DNA from: Bog-756 sp963828385
Lineage (GTDB): Bacteria > Actinomycetota > Acidimicrobiia > Acidimicrobiales > RAAP-2
NCBI GenBank assembly: GCA_963828385.1
Contig: CAWHEF010000002.1
Location: 1,612,001 to 1,676,000, forward strand
Direction: 5' to 3'
Length of the DNA stretch: 64,000 nucleotides
Shown here piece by piece: positions 11,431 to 20,916 of this stretch. Both the position numbers and the translations under genes were made by a program. Each line of letters starts with the position of its first letter. Position 1 is the stretch's first letter. The notes under the pieces were generated by a model that saw nothing but the letters and a program-made list of their open reading frames with translations, did no database searches and had not been told where the DNA came from.

Positions 11431-12830
11431 TCAGTCGGGTGCGGCAGCGACCGGCCGCAAGCGGCCGCGGTCGAGCTCCAACCGGCGCACGAACCGCTCC
11501 AGTTGGGCCTTGACCGCCATCGGTCCGGTGCTGCCCGGCGTAAGGCGACGGGTGACCGCCACCCCCGGTTCGAGGAGCCTGAGAGCCTCAGCTCCGAGGG
11601 CGGGGTGGGCAGCGACCAGCTCCTCGAGAGGTACCCGCCGTGCGATCGAGTCGTGCACCAGCCCACCGATGACAGCGTGGGCCTGCCGGAATGGCGTGCC
11701 CCCCTCGACCAGCCATTCGGCCAGGTCGACAGCGGCTACCTCCGACCCGCTGGCCGCCGCCTGCATGCGGTCCGTGTGGAACTGGACTGTGGAGAGCAGT
11801 CCCGAAAGGGCGTCGAGAGCGAGGCCGATCTGGTCGATCGAATCGAAGAGCGGTTCCTTGTCCTCTTGCATGTCCCGGTTGTACGACAGGGGCAGCCCTT
11901 TGAGCGTGGCCAGCAACCCGGTCAGGTTCCCGATGAGCCGACCTGATTTGCCACGGACGAGCTCCCCCACGTCGGGGTTTTTCTTCTGAGGGAGCATCGA
12001 GCTCCCCGTGGCGAAGGCGTCGTCGAGTGTGGCGAACCCGAACTCTTCGGTCGACCAGATGACCACCTCCTCACCGATCCTGGACAGATGGATGGCAAGC
12101 AGCGACAGATCGAAGAGCGATTCGGCCACGAAGTCGCGATCGGAGACGGCATCGAGCGAGTTCTCAAACCGTCCGGCGAACCCAAGGTCCTTGGCCACGC
12201 CGTCAGGGTCGAGAGGAAGCGACGATCCGGCGAGGGCCCCTGCCCCGAGTGGCGACACGTTCAGGCGCTCGATGGTTACCACGAGGCGGTCGACGTCTCG
12301 GGACAGAGCCCAACCGTGTGCCAGCAGATGATGGGCCAACAGCACGGGTTGGGCTCGCTGGAGATGGGTGTAGCCCGGCAGGTAGGCATCACCCGCTTCC
12401 TTGGCCCGCGCCAGAAGGACCTCCTGCACGGCGACGACCTGCGTCGCCAGCCCGTTGAGCTCGCGCTTGGCGTAGAGCCGGAGGTCGGTCGCCACCTGGT
12501 CGTTTCTGCTCCGTCCGGTGTGGAGCTTCGCCCCGATGTCCCCGGCCAGCTCGGTGACCCGCCTCTCCACCGCGGTGTGGATGTCCTCGTCGTCAGGGGC
12601 GAACGTGAACGACCCGTCGTGCAGCTCGGCTTCGACCCGGTCGAGTGCGGCGATGAGTCGCGGACGATTCGTCGTCGGCTGAGCAGCCCGCCGCGCCCGA
12701 GGCCGCGCACATGGGCCCGCGAGCCGTCGAGGTCGTCGACGGCGAGTCGCTTGTCGTAGTGCAAGCTGGACGAGAAGTCCATGACGACGTCCGCCATGCC
12801 CCCGCTCAGGCGGCCGTGCCACAGGGTCAT
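11431..12830 (-). CDS. argH: argininosuccinate lyase, frameshifted near its N-terminus as assembled
   Basis: ArgH splits argininosuccinate into arginine and fumarate, the last step of the pathway. The start is ATG 12830 (MTLWHGRLSGGMADVVMDFS). That frame is lost near 12680, where one extra base moves the reading to ADDESSA, and a second extra base near 12658 moves it to LIAALDRVEAELHDGS, which then runs intact to the stop. The rest is complete, with TGRSRNDQ, TRDQ-like helices and the fumarase-superfamily signature GSSMLPQKKNPDVGELVRGK. All catalytic regions are present, so either the two extra bases are sequencing errors or the loss is very recent. It overlaps or abuts argG and precedes dipZ. 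Confidence 0.88.
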
Positions 12831-14107
12831 CGCCGCGTCGAACCCGTGCCGCCGCCTCCACCTGCGGCGCCCCCCGGTTCGGAATCCCCGTCGGCGAGCC
12901 TCCGGCCCGGTTCTCCTGGACAGCCGACCAGGTGGCGACACCGAGCCCCCAGAGTCGTACGAAGCCTTCGGCATCCTGATGGCGGAACGTGTCGGTGACG
13001 TCATAGGTGGCCAGACCGTGATCGTAGAGGCTGAGCGGACTACGACGACCGGCTACCCAGCATCGGCCGCTCTCCAGCCGAAGTCGAACCTCGCCGGTGA
13101 CGTGACGCTGCGACTCGACGAAGAAGGCGTCGATCGCCCTCTTCAGCGGCGAGAACCACAGCCCGTCATAGACCAGCTCGGACCATCGTGGCTCCAGCCG
13201 GCTCTTCTCGTGATGGAGATCGCGCTCGAGCGTCAGGTCCTCCAGGTCGGAGTGGGCGAGGAGCAGAGCCAGTGCCGCCGGGCATTCGTAGGTCTCCCGG
13301 CTCTTGATCCCGACCCGCCGGTTCTCCACCATGTCCAGTCGCCCGTAGCCGTATGAGCCCACGAGCTCGTTCAGCCTGGCGATCAGCGACTGGGCGTCGA
13401 GCGAGACCGCATCGAGGGCTACGGGCATGCCGGCCTCGAAGGTGACGGTGAACTCGGCAGGCTCGGTCGCCGTCGGACGGGTCATGGTGTAGACGTCCTC
13501 GGGTGGGCTGTTCCAGGGATCTTCGATCGCCCCGCACTCGATGGCCCGGCCCCAGAGGTTCTCGTCGATCGAGTACAGCTTCTCTTTGGTCACCGACAGC
13601 GGGATGTCCCATTTTTCCGCGTAGTCGATGCAGTTCTCCCTGGTGAGGCCCCAGTCGCGGGCAGGCGCAATGACGTCGAGGTCGGGGGCGAGGGCGCGGG
13701 TGCCGACCTCGAACCGCACTTGGTCGTTGCCCTTGCCGGTGCACCCGTGGGCGACGGCCGTGGCCGAGTGCTTGCGAGCCTGGTCCACGAGACGTCTGAC
13801 GATGACGGGCCGGGACAGCGCAGACACCAGGGGGTACTTGCCCTCGTACTTCGCATTGGCCATCAACGCCGGAACGCAGAACTCCTCGGCCATCTCGGCG
13901 CGAGCATCGACGACAACGGCCTCGACGGCCCCGGCGGCGAGCGCCCGGTTCCGGATCGCCTCCCAGTCCTCGCCCCCGGATCCGGATCCCTGACCGACGT
14001 CGACGGCGACGGCGATCACCTCGACGCTCCGGTGTTTCCATCAGCCATCGAACCGCCACCGAGGTGTCGAGGCCGCCGCTGTAGGCGAGCACCACCCGTT
14101 CTGTCAT
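12831..14107 (-). CDS. argG: argininosuccinate synthase, frameshifted as assembled
   Basis: ArgG joins citrulline and aspartate using ATP. The start is ATG 14107; the first 28 residues contain the ATP P-loop LAYSGGLDTSVAVRWL. Near 14020-14027 the reading must skip one base to continue as EVIAVAVDVGQGSG, after which the protein is intact through HGCTGKGNDQVRFE, YSIDENLWGR and the C-terminal RLWGLGVATWSAVQEN near 12930. In the assembled frame no stop separates it from argH, so its exact end is uncertain; a stop overlapping the argH ATG would need a further shift. Function is certain from sequence; integrity is not. Confidence 0.87.
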
Positions 14108-14651
14108 CGCCCACTCCTTGCCTGAGTCGTCTTGGTCCTGAGTCGTCTCGTCGGCGTCGGAGCTCCGCCGGCCCCGCTGCCATCGGGGCTCGATGTCGGC
14201 CACCGAGGCGAGGCGGTCGGCCAGCGTGGCCCCCGCCGGTGCTTCGGAGGCGATGACGAGGACGGTGTCGTCACCGGCGACCGTGCCGATCATCCCGGGG
14301 AAGCCGCTCCGGTCGAGAGCGGAGCCGACGACATGGGCAGAGCCCGGGGGCGTAAGGAGCACGACGAGGTTTCCCGAACGATCCGCCTCGACCACCCACT
14401 CGCCTAGCACCCTCCTCAGATGGTCCTCAGGGGCGTGCTGACGCGAGGGATGCTCGGGAAGCGCGTACGCGGTCTCGCCCGCCGGAGAGCCTCACTTTGA
14501 TCGCCCCGAGCTCCTCCAGGTCGCGGGACACCGTCGTCTGTGTCGCTTCGATCCCCTCGGCTGCCAGCAGATCGACCAGATGGCTCTGGCTCCCCACGAT
14601 GGCCGCCTCGAGGAGCTGGGTAATGCGGTGCTGGCGCTTGTTCTTGGTCAT
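14108..14651 (-). CDS. argR: arginine repressor, frameshifted as assembled
   Basis: ArgR is the hexameric, arginine-dependent repressor of this operon. The N-terminal winged helix-turn-helix (KRQHRITQLLEAAIVGS to TTVSRDLEELGAIKVRLSGG) starts at ATG 14651, four bases overlapping argF. One extra base near 14478 must be skipped to read ETAYALPEHPSR and then the C-terminal arginine-binding domain (GNLVVLLTPPGSAHVVGSAL, IGTVAGDDTVLVIA). After the usual end of the family (LADRLASVADI) the frame runs on about 30 residues and into argG without a stop, so the 3' end given is approximate. The likely operator lies upstream of argC. Confidence 0.85.
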
Positions 14652-15676
14652 GAACGTCCCGCTCCCCCACCGCTCGTCGGTCCCGTTCTGCGGGCGGCAC
14701 CACGGCGCTCACCACGGTCCTCGTTTTCCGCCGGGACGCCCATCACCCAGGCGAGCAGGCCACGCATGGCGGCCAGTCGGTTCCCGGCTTGTCGCCAGAC
14801 CACGCTCCTCGGCCCGTCGACCACGGAGGCCGTGATCTCCTCGCCCCGATGGGCGGGGAGGCAGTGCAGCACGACCGCGTGTCGGGCGGCATGGGCGATC
14901 AAGCGCTCGTCGACGGTGAACCCCAGGAAGGAGGCCCGACGGTGTTCCACCTCTTCTTCGTCCCCCATCGACGTCCAGACGTCGGTGTAGATGGCGTTGG
15001 CGTCCCGTACCGCTTCGTAGGGGTCATGGGTGACCGTGATCTCCCCTCCGAACGAGCGGACAAGCTCCAGGTCGGCTGCCAAGGGCCCGAAGCCCGGGGG
15101 CGAAGCGATCCGGGTGGGCATCCCGATCAACGATGCGGCGGCGGCGAGAGACCGCCACACGTTGTTGGCGTCGCCCACGTAGGCGAGCGCACAGTGCTCC
15201 AAGCTCCCGAACACCTCTCCGAGCGTCACGAGGTCGGCCAGGGCCTGACACGGGTGGGCGAGGTCGGAGAGCAGGTTGATGACAGGGACCCCGACGCCGG
15301 ACTCGTCCAACGCCCCGGCCATCCCGATCAGCGATCGATGGTCCCTCACCCGGGCGCACACCACCGAGTGGTAGCACGCCAGCGTGCGGGCCACATCGGC
15401 AACCGACTCGCGCGTCTCCATTCCCACCTCGTGGCCCTGGATGTAGACGGGGTGACCACCGAGGCCGACGACGGCCATCTCCGAGCTGTTGCGGGTCCGG
15501 TTGGACGGCTTTTCGAACAGCAGGGCCACGCCACACCCGCTCAGCACGGGAGCCAGACCTCCCGGGTCCCTGTGGGCCAGGGCCAGCACCTCTGCAATCC
15601 CTTCGCGTCCGAGGTCCTCGACGTCGAGGACATGCCGTGGGCGCGCTGCACCGGGACCGGTACCGCCGTCAACCAT
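14648..15676 (-). CDS. argF: ornithine carbamoyltransferase
   Basis: ArgF makes citrulline from ornithine and carbamoyl phosphate. Intact features include the carbamoyl-phosphate loop FEKPSNRTRNSSE (the usual STRT/SLRT site appears as SNRT), HPCQALADLVT and the ornithine loop HCLPAHRGEEI. The start is ATG 15676, which overlaps the end of argD by eight bases; an open extension upstream is argD sequence read in another frame. A Gly/Arg-rich tail of about 25 residues follows the family's normal end and overlaps the argR start. It is one of the four unbroken genes in the operon. Confidence 0.93.
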   Translation of the reverse strand: MVDGGTGPGAARPRHVLDVEDLGREGIAEVLALAHRDPGGLAPVLSGCGVALLFEKPSNRTRNSSEMAVVGLGGHPVYIQGHEVGMETRESVADVARTLACYHSVVCARVRDHRSLIGMAGALDESGVGVPVINLLSDLAHPCQALADLVTLGEVFGSLEHCALAYVGDANNVWRSLAAAASLIGMPTRIASPPGFGPLAADLELVRSFGGEITVTHDPYEAVRDANAIYTDVWTSMGDEEEVEHRRASFLGFTVDERLIAHAARHAVVLHCLPAHRGEEITASVVDGPRSVVWRQAGNRLAAMRGLLAWVMGVPAENEDRGERRGAARRTGPTSGGGAGRS

Positions 15677-16944
15677 CGTCGGCCCCCTTCGACGAGCCCG
15701 CGCCCTTCGACGAGCCCGCACCGGGGTGGTCACCACCGACGGTGGCGAGCACTCGGCCGAGGATCCCGAGCGCCTCCCTGATCTCCTGCTCGGAGACGAG
15801 GAGGGACGGGGCGAAGCGGAGGACATCGGCGCGGGGTGCGTTGATGACCAGCCCGGCCTCGAGCGCGGACCGGCACGCCTCCGCCGGCGTAGGGGCCGTC
15901 GAGCACGGCGGCCAGCAGGAGCCCCTGGCCCCTGACCGAGACGACGCCGGGCAGCATCTCGAGCCCCGCCCGAAGCCCGGCCCCGATCGTCCGGGCCCGT
16001 TCAGGCAGCTTCTCTGCTTCCATGACGGCGAGCGTCGCCTGAACGGCGGACATGGCCAGGGGTTGGCCACCGAAGGTGGTCCCGTGGTCTCCGGGACGGA
16101 ATGCCGACGCCACCTCTGCCTGGGCCCAGCAGGCGCCGACCGGCATCCCGTTGCCGAGAGCCTTGGCCATTGTGACGACGTCGGGTCGGATCCGGTAGTG
16201 CTGGAAGCCGAACCATTGGCCGGTGCGGCCCAGCCCGGTCTGCACCTCGTCCACCATCAGCAGGATGTTCCGGTCCGTGCACAGCCCCCGCAGCCCAGCC
16301 AGGTAGTCAGACGACGGCACGACCACTCCGTACTCTCCGAGGATCGGTTCGATGAGGACTGCGGCCACTCGATCCGGGTCGCAGACCTCCTCCATGGCCG
16401 CCAGGTCGCCGTAGGGGACGTGCTCGAACCCTTCGGGCAGCGGCGCGAAGGCCGTTCTCTTGTCGATCTGGCCCGTGGCGGCCAGGGCGCCGAGGGTGCG
16501 GCCGTGAAATGCGTCCCACGTGCCCACGACACCGCTACGTTGCGGGCCGCCCCACCGTCGGGCCAGCTTGACGGCGCACTCGTTCGCCTCCGCTCCCGAG
16601 TTGGCGAAGAACACCTCGCCTCCGGCCCGCTGATGACCCCCACCGATCAACCGGTCGATGGTGCAGGCGACATCTGGGGCCAGGACGTTGCCGAAGAGGT
16701 TCGACACGTGGGTCAGGGTCTGCGCCTGTCGGGAGACGGCGGCGGCCACGACCGGATGGGAGTGACCGAGCGACGTCACGGCGATGCCCGACAGGAAGTC
16801 GAGATAGGCGCGGTCACCGGGGTCGTAGAGCACACTTCCTTCGCCCCGGACGAATGTCACAGGAGGGTCGGCGTAGGTGTGCATGAGGGCCGACCGGTCG
16901 ACCTCGGTCTCCGACGATGATCCGCCACCCGACGGGGTCGTCAT
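15669..16944 (-). CDS. argD: acetylornithine aminotransferase, frameshifted near the C-terminus as assembled
   Basis: ArgD is the PLP enzyme converting N-acetylglutamate semialdehyde to N-acetylornithine. The start ATG 16944 overlaps the argB stop by four bases. The main frame has FFANSGAEANECAVKLAR, FHGRTLGALAATG, the PLP-phosphate region and MVDEVQTGLGRTG, with the Schiff-base lysine in VTMAKALGNGMPVG. Near 15880-15885 one extra base must be skipped to keep the C-terminal domain (EACRSALEAGLVINAPRADVLRFAPSLLVSEQEI). Read without correction, the protein would end in arginine-rich nonsense. The corrected stop overlaps the argF start. Confidence 0.88.
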
Positions 16945-17843
16945 GCCGCCACCATGGTGCCGACGCCGTGGTCGGTGAAGATCTCGAGGAGGAGGGCGTG
17001 GGGTATGCGCCCATCGAGGATGTGGGCGTGTCCCACCCCCGATCGAACGGCGCGCGCGCACGCTTCCACCTTGGGGATCATGCCGCCGGTCGCCGCGCCC
17101 GAGATCACCAACCGGTCGAGCTCGTCGGCGGTTGTCCGGTGGATGAGCGTCAAGGGGTCGTCGGCTACCGCCCGCAGCCCGGTGACATCGGTCAGGAAAA
17201 CCAGCTTCTCGGCCCGGAGCGCGGCAGCCAGGGCCCCGGCGGCGGCATCGGCATTGATGTTGAACGACTGCCCCGATTGATCGGTCCCGATTGTGGCCAC
17301 CACCGGGATCAGGCCCTGGGCCAGGAGCTCTTGGACGATCACCGGGTCGACGCCGACCACGTCCCCGACGAAACCGAGGGCCTCGGATCGGGCGGTGGCG
17401 GTGATCAGATTTGCGTCCTCACCGGACAGGCCGACGGCGAGTGCGCCGTGCACGTTGATCGAGCTCACGATGTCCCGGTTCACCTTGCCGACGAGCACCA
17501 TCCGCACCAGATCGATCGTGTCTGCATCTGTCACCCGCAGCCCATCCAGGAACGTTGCCTCCTTGCCCACTCGCTTCATGAGCGCCCCGATCTGAGGTCC
17601 GCCTCCGTGGACCACGACGGGGAGCATGCCGACCGATCGCATCAACACGATGTCCTCGGCAAAGGACGCCAGGGACCGTTGCTCATCGGCTTCCCCGACG
17701 TCGGGGTCTCCCCTCAACGCGTTGCCCCCGTACTTCACGACCACCACCTTGCCCCAGAACCTCCGGATGTAGGCCAGGGACTCGACCAGCACCGAAGCCT
17801 TCTCACTCGGCTGGAGGTCCCTGTGGTTCTCGTCGCCGCTCAC
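16941..17843 (-). CDS. argB: acetylglutamate kinase
   Basis: ArgB phosphorylates N-acetylglutamate. The 300-residue protein is intact: VVVKYGGNAL near residue 35, VVVHGGGPQI near 75, the N-acetylglutamate site SFNINADAAAG and the ATP-binding ATGGMIPKV. It is translationally coupled to both neighbours by ATGA overlaps (with argJ at 17840-17843 and argD at 16941-16944). The length with an N-terminal helix extension is similar to that of the arginine-feedback-inhibited hexameric forms, but inhibition is not provable from this sequence alone. Confidence 0.95.
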   Translation of the reverse strand: MSGDENHRDLQPSEKASVLVESLAYIRRFWGKVVVVKYGGNALRGDPDVGEADEQRSLASFAEDIVLMRSVGMLPVVVHGGGPQIGALMKRVGKEATFLDGLRVTDADTIDLVRMVLVGKVNRDIVSSINVHGALAVGLSGEDANLITATARSEALGFVGDVVGVDPVIVQELLAQGLIPVVATIGTDQSGQSFNINADAAAGALAAALRAEKLVFLTDVTGLRAVADDPLTLIHRTTADELDRLVISGAATGGMIPKVEACARAVRSGVGHAHILDGRIPHALLLEIFTDHGVGTMVAA

Positions 17844-19018
17844 GACGTCGTCCGGTTCTCGTCGATGTACCCCGGACCAAGGTCCACGCCCAGCACCACC
17901 CCGGTCCCGTCACCCAAGCCGAGGTCGCCGTGGATGTCGACGAGCGAACCGGCCATGTACGAACGGAGAGCCTCGGCGTCATGGTCTGCGGCGACGCCCC
18001 CGCGGCACACCACGGTTCCTCCGTAGTCGATGGTCAGGCGGTCCATGTCGAACGCCGCCCCGGCCGAGCCGAGCTCGCTCGCCACCCGTCCCCAGTAGGG
18101 ATCGGCCCCGTTGAGGGACGACTTGACCAGGAGAGAATCGGCCACCTTCCTCGCCGCTCGATGGGCTTCGCCGTCCGAGAGCGCGCCCGTCACCCGCACC
18201 TGCATGACCTTGGAGGCGCCTTCGGCATCGCCCAGCATGGCGTCGACCAGCGACGCACACACCTCGGTGACGGCATCGACCACCACGTTGGGGTCGGCCA
18301 CGCCGGCCCGGCCCGACGCCATCAGGACAACCGTGTCATTGGTCGACGTGCAGCCGTCCACGGACATGGCGTTGAACGTGTCGCTCACCGCGATGCGGAG
18401 GAGTTCGCCGAGAGGCCCTGGCTCGATGGCGGCGTCGGTGGTCAAGAATGCCAGCATGGTGGCCATGTCGGGGGCGAGCATGCCCGCTCCCTTGGCCATA
18501 CCGGCCACCGTGAACGTCCGGTTGCGGACCAGGGCTTCCTTCCGGCTCGAGTCGGTGGTCAGGATGCCCGTAGCGGCGTCCTCAGCGCATCGATCTGAAC
18601 CCGAGCAGCGCGATACCAGCTCGGGGATGCCCCTCTCGATCGTCTGCATGGGGAGCGGGATGCCGATCAACCCGGTCGAGCAGACGAGGACGTGTTGTGC
18701 AGGTATGCCGAGCCCGTCCGCCACGAGCGCGCACATGCGCTCGGCGTCGGCTACCCCGGCGGCACCGGTTGCGGCGTTGGCATTGCCGCTGCTCACCACC
18801 ACTGCCCCTGCCCGTCCCCCGCTCGACGCGATGTGCTCCCGGCTCACCCGGACAGGGGCGGCAGCCGCCAGGTTGCTCGTGAACGTCGCCGCCGTCGGAA
18901 CGGCAACGCCGTCATCAGCGGCGACCAGGGCCAGATCCAGCGCCCCGGAAGACTTGATGCCGCTGGCCAGGCCGGCGGCAACGAAGCCTGACGGCGTCGT
19001 GATGCTCATGACCGCCAT
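17840..19018 (-). CDS. argJ: bifunctional glutamate N-acetyltransferase / amino-acid acetyltransferase
   Basis: ArgJ recycles the acetyl group from N-acetylornithine to glutamate and may also use acetyl-CoA. The autocleavage and nucleophile site is clear (APDMATMLAFLTTDA; the Thr after MA is the nucleophile), as are STGLIGIPLPM and the C-terminal Y-I-D-E-N-R-T-T-S. The start is ATG 19018 or 19009; the open frame upstream overlaps argC and is not used. The stop overlaps argB by four bases. Confidence 0.93.
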   Translation of the reverse strand: MAVMSITTPSGFVAAGLASGIKSSGALDLALVAADDGVAVPTAATFTSNLAAAAPVRVSREHIASSGGRAGAVVVSSGNANAATGAAGVADAERMCALVADGLGIPAQHVLVCSTGLIGIPLPMQTIERGIPELVSRCSGSDRCAEDAATGILTTDSSRKEALVRNRTFTVAGMAKGAGMLAPDMATMLAFLTTDAAIEPGPLGELLRIAVSDTFNAMSVDGCTSTNDTVVLMASGRAGVADPNVVVDAVTEVCASLVDAMLGDAEGASKVMQVRVTGALSDGEAHRAARKVADSLLVKSSLNGADPYWGRVASELGSAGAAFDMDRLTIDYGGTVVCRGGVAADHDAEALRSYMAGSLVDIHGDLGLGDGTGVVLGVDLGPGYIDENRTTS

Positions 19019-19028
19019 CCCACACCGG

Positions 19029-20093
19029 TCATGGGTACAACCCGGCCATCGGGAGTCCGGTCCGCTCATCGAGCCCGAGCGCCAGGTTGGCGGCCTGGAT
19101 GGCTTGGCCCGCCGCACCTTTGACGAGGTTGTCCAAGGCGGCCAGGACGAGCAGCCAACCCGTCCGCTCATCGACCCTGGCCGTCACGTGGACGCAGTTC
19201 GAGCCGCTCGTCGACTTGGTCGAAGGCGGACCATCGACCACGACGAGGTACGGCTCTGCGTCGTAGGAGTCGTGCAGGACCGCCTGCGCCGCCGCGGTCG
19301 TGAGGGCCGATCCCCTAGTCGGCCGGGCATAGCAGGTGGCGAGGATGCCCCGCACCATGGGGGCGAGATGGGGGGTGAACAGCACCGATGACGCCAGCTC
19401 CTGTTCCATCTCACTCGTATGGCGGTGATCGAGAAGACCGTAGGCAGTGAAGGCCTCGTCGACAGCGCCGAAGTGGAGATCGTCCTTCGGAGCCCGGCCG
19501 GCGCCGGAGACGCCGCTCGCCGCATCCACGATGAACGCGGGAGATCCCCCGGCTGCCCTCGCATCGTCGACGTCCCCCGTTCTCGGGACAGACACGACTC
19601 CGGCCTCCACGAACGGCGCCAGGGCGAGGATCGCCGCCGTCGGATAGCAGCCGGGCGAAGCGATCAGCCGTGCTCCGGCGATCTCCGGCCGGTGGTGCTC
19701 GGGAAGGCCGTAGACGAACCGGTCGAGCAGCTGCGGAGCACGGTGGACTTCGTGGTACCACACGGGATAGAGGTCCGGATCCTTCAGGCGGAAGTCCGCA
19801 GCGAGGTCGACCACGACGCCGACATGGTCGACGAGCTCAGGAACGATGTCCTGTGACTGGCCGTGCGGCAGAGCCAGGAAGACGAGATCGAGGCCGTCCA
19901 GCATCCCGGGGTCGATGGACGAGTAGGCAAGGTCGGGATAGGCGGAGGCGAGTGAGGGCGTGTGGTCGGAGACACGTCTTCCCACATGGCCCCCGGCAGT
20001 GGCCACGGCGACGTCCAGTTCCGAGTGGAGTGCGCAGAGCCGGAGCAGTTCGACGCCCGCGTAGCCGGACGCTCCGAGCACACCGGCCTTCAC
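19029..20093 (-). CDS. argC: N-acetyl-gamma-glutamyl-phosphate reductase
   Basis: ArgC reduces N-acetylglutamyl phosphate with NADPH. The 354-residue protein has the dinucleotide fold GVLGASGYAGVELLRL at the N-terminus and the catalytic cysteine in IASPGCYPTAAIL. It starts with GTG at 20093, preceded by a good AGGGGG ribosome site eight bases away. It is the first gene of the arginine operon and lies directly downstream of the ARG box and promoter, so repression by ArgR should act here. Confidence 0.95.
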   Translation of the reverse strand: MKAGVLGASGYAGVELLRLCALHSELDVAVATAGGHVGRRVSDHTPSLASAYPDLAYSSIDPGMLDGLDLVFLALPHGQSQDIVPELVDHVGVVVDLAADFRLKDPDLYPVWYHEVHRAPQLLDRFVYGLPEHHRPEIAGARLIASPGCYPTAAILALAPFVEAGVVSVPRTGDVDDARAAGGSPAFIVDAASGVSGAGRAPKDDLHFGAVDEAFTAYGLLDHRHTSEMEQELASSVLFTPHLAPMVRGILATCYARPTRGSALTTAAAQAVLHDSYDAEPYLVVVDGPPSTKSTSGSNCVHVTARVDERTGWLLVLAALDNLVKGAAGQAIQAANLALGLDERTGLPMAGLYP

Positions 20094-20182
20094 GGTGCCC
20101 CCTGGTGTTCGTCACGACCGCCGCCGCCCTCCCGGGACGCGGCGCTTCCCAAGGGCACGACTCGTTGGCAGGACACGTCCCC

Positions 20183-20213
20183 AGTATATTCATCATCATG
20201 CATCTTTATGCAA
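20183..20213 (-). promoter_or_regulatory. argC promoter overlapped by an ARG box (ArgR operator)
   Basis: On the minus strand the palindrome TTGCATAAAGATGCAT (20213-20198) matches the actinobacterial ARG-box pattern. Fifteen bases downstream is the -10-like TATACT (20188-20183); TTGCAT itself could serve as a -35 with a 19-base spacer. A less perfect second half-site (GATGAATATAC) follows. Repressor and polymerase sites overlap, which fits repression by the argR product of the same operon. Confidence 0.75.
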
Positions 20214-20715
20214 ATCTGACGAGTCTGTCGTCCCCACCTGGATGCTCCAGGGCCGGTCCGGCAGCCGGCATCGGTCCATCCAGCCGTTCGAGGATCTGTC
20301 TCGAGCGTGCTCCGAGGAACTCGCCGAGCTGCCTACGCCGGTCGGTGGCGAAGTCGTCGAAGAACGCGGCACCGATGAGCTCGAGGGCGATCTCGTCGTC
20401 GCCGACCAGTTCGACGAGGGACTCGACGATGGCGAGCGCCCGCCGGAGCTCCGAGGTCGCCGTGCCCATGGTCGCCAGCCGACCTGACACGAAGTCCGCC
20501 AGCGCCATGAGCACGGTCACCAGATGCGGATCGTCGTTGCCGTCGTCTTCCGTCTCGGAGTGTCTCCCCGCGAACTCGGGAAGGGTGTGACTCAACTCAC
20601 TGAAGAGGAAGAGAGAAGTCGGCGCTGTAGAAGTCGGCGCTGTAGAAGTCGGCGCTGTAGAAGTCGTTCCGATCGAGACCGAGCTGACCGCGATCGGGCG
20701 GGCGTGATGCGTCAT
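20206..20715 (-). CDS. hypothetical protein with an N-terminal Thr-Ser-Ala-Pro repeat
   Basis: I do not recognise the 169-residue product. Residues 17-33 are a repeated T-S-T-A-P motif encoded by a 15-bp tandem repeat. The rest (about 60-150) looks like an acidic helical domain, ending in RRQLGEFLGARSRQILERLD. There is no signal peptide or membrane segment. Its stop codon lies inside the ARG box of argC, so it sits very close to that promoter. Because codon content looks coding and the helices look real I favour a gene, but the start is uncertain. Confidence 0.5.
   Translation of the reverse strand: MTHHARPIAVSSVSIGTTSTAPTSTAPTSTAPTSLFLFSELSHTLPEFAGRHSETEDDGNDDPHLVTVLMALADFVSGRLATMGTATSELRRALAIVESLVELVGDDEIALELIGAAFFDDFATDRRRQLGEFLGARSRQILERLDGPMPAAGPALEHPGGDDRLVRFA
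20615..20666 (+). repeat. 15-bp tandem repeat, about 3.5 copies
   Basis: The unit GAAGTCGGCGCTGTA occurs three times perfectly from 20615 to 20659 plus a partial fourth. Its length is a multiple of three, so copy-number change would keep the overlapping minus-strand frame open. Confidence 0.9.
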
Positions 20716-20916
20716 CGATGATCAGGGCGGATCCCCCCAGGCCAGCGAAGCGCCAGTCGTGGCCGATCTCGCCTCGTCGGGGGCGTGAACGCCCCGAGAG
20801 ACTCTGGTCACCCGAGGATCGGCGAACCGGATGACCGAAGGTTGAACGAAAACCTACCGACTGACCTACGACCGATCAAGACCTGCCGGTACGGTCCAGG
20901 GCCTTGGCGTACGGGA
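20716..20916. other. intergenic region downstream of pheT
   Basis: A short inverted repeat (20780-20785 with 20790-20795, loop of four) could serve as a weak terminator for the pheT transcript or lie in the leader of the hypothetical gene. Nothing else is recognisable. Confidence 0.3.

Noticed and set aside
10364..11946. Long plus-strand frames opposite dipZ and argH
   Set aside because: These are shadow frames of GC-rich genes; their composition is Arg/Gly/His-rich with no motifs.
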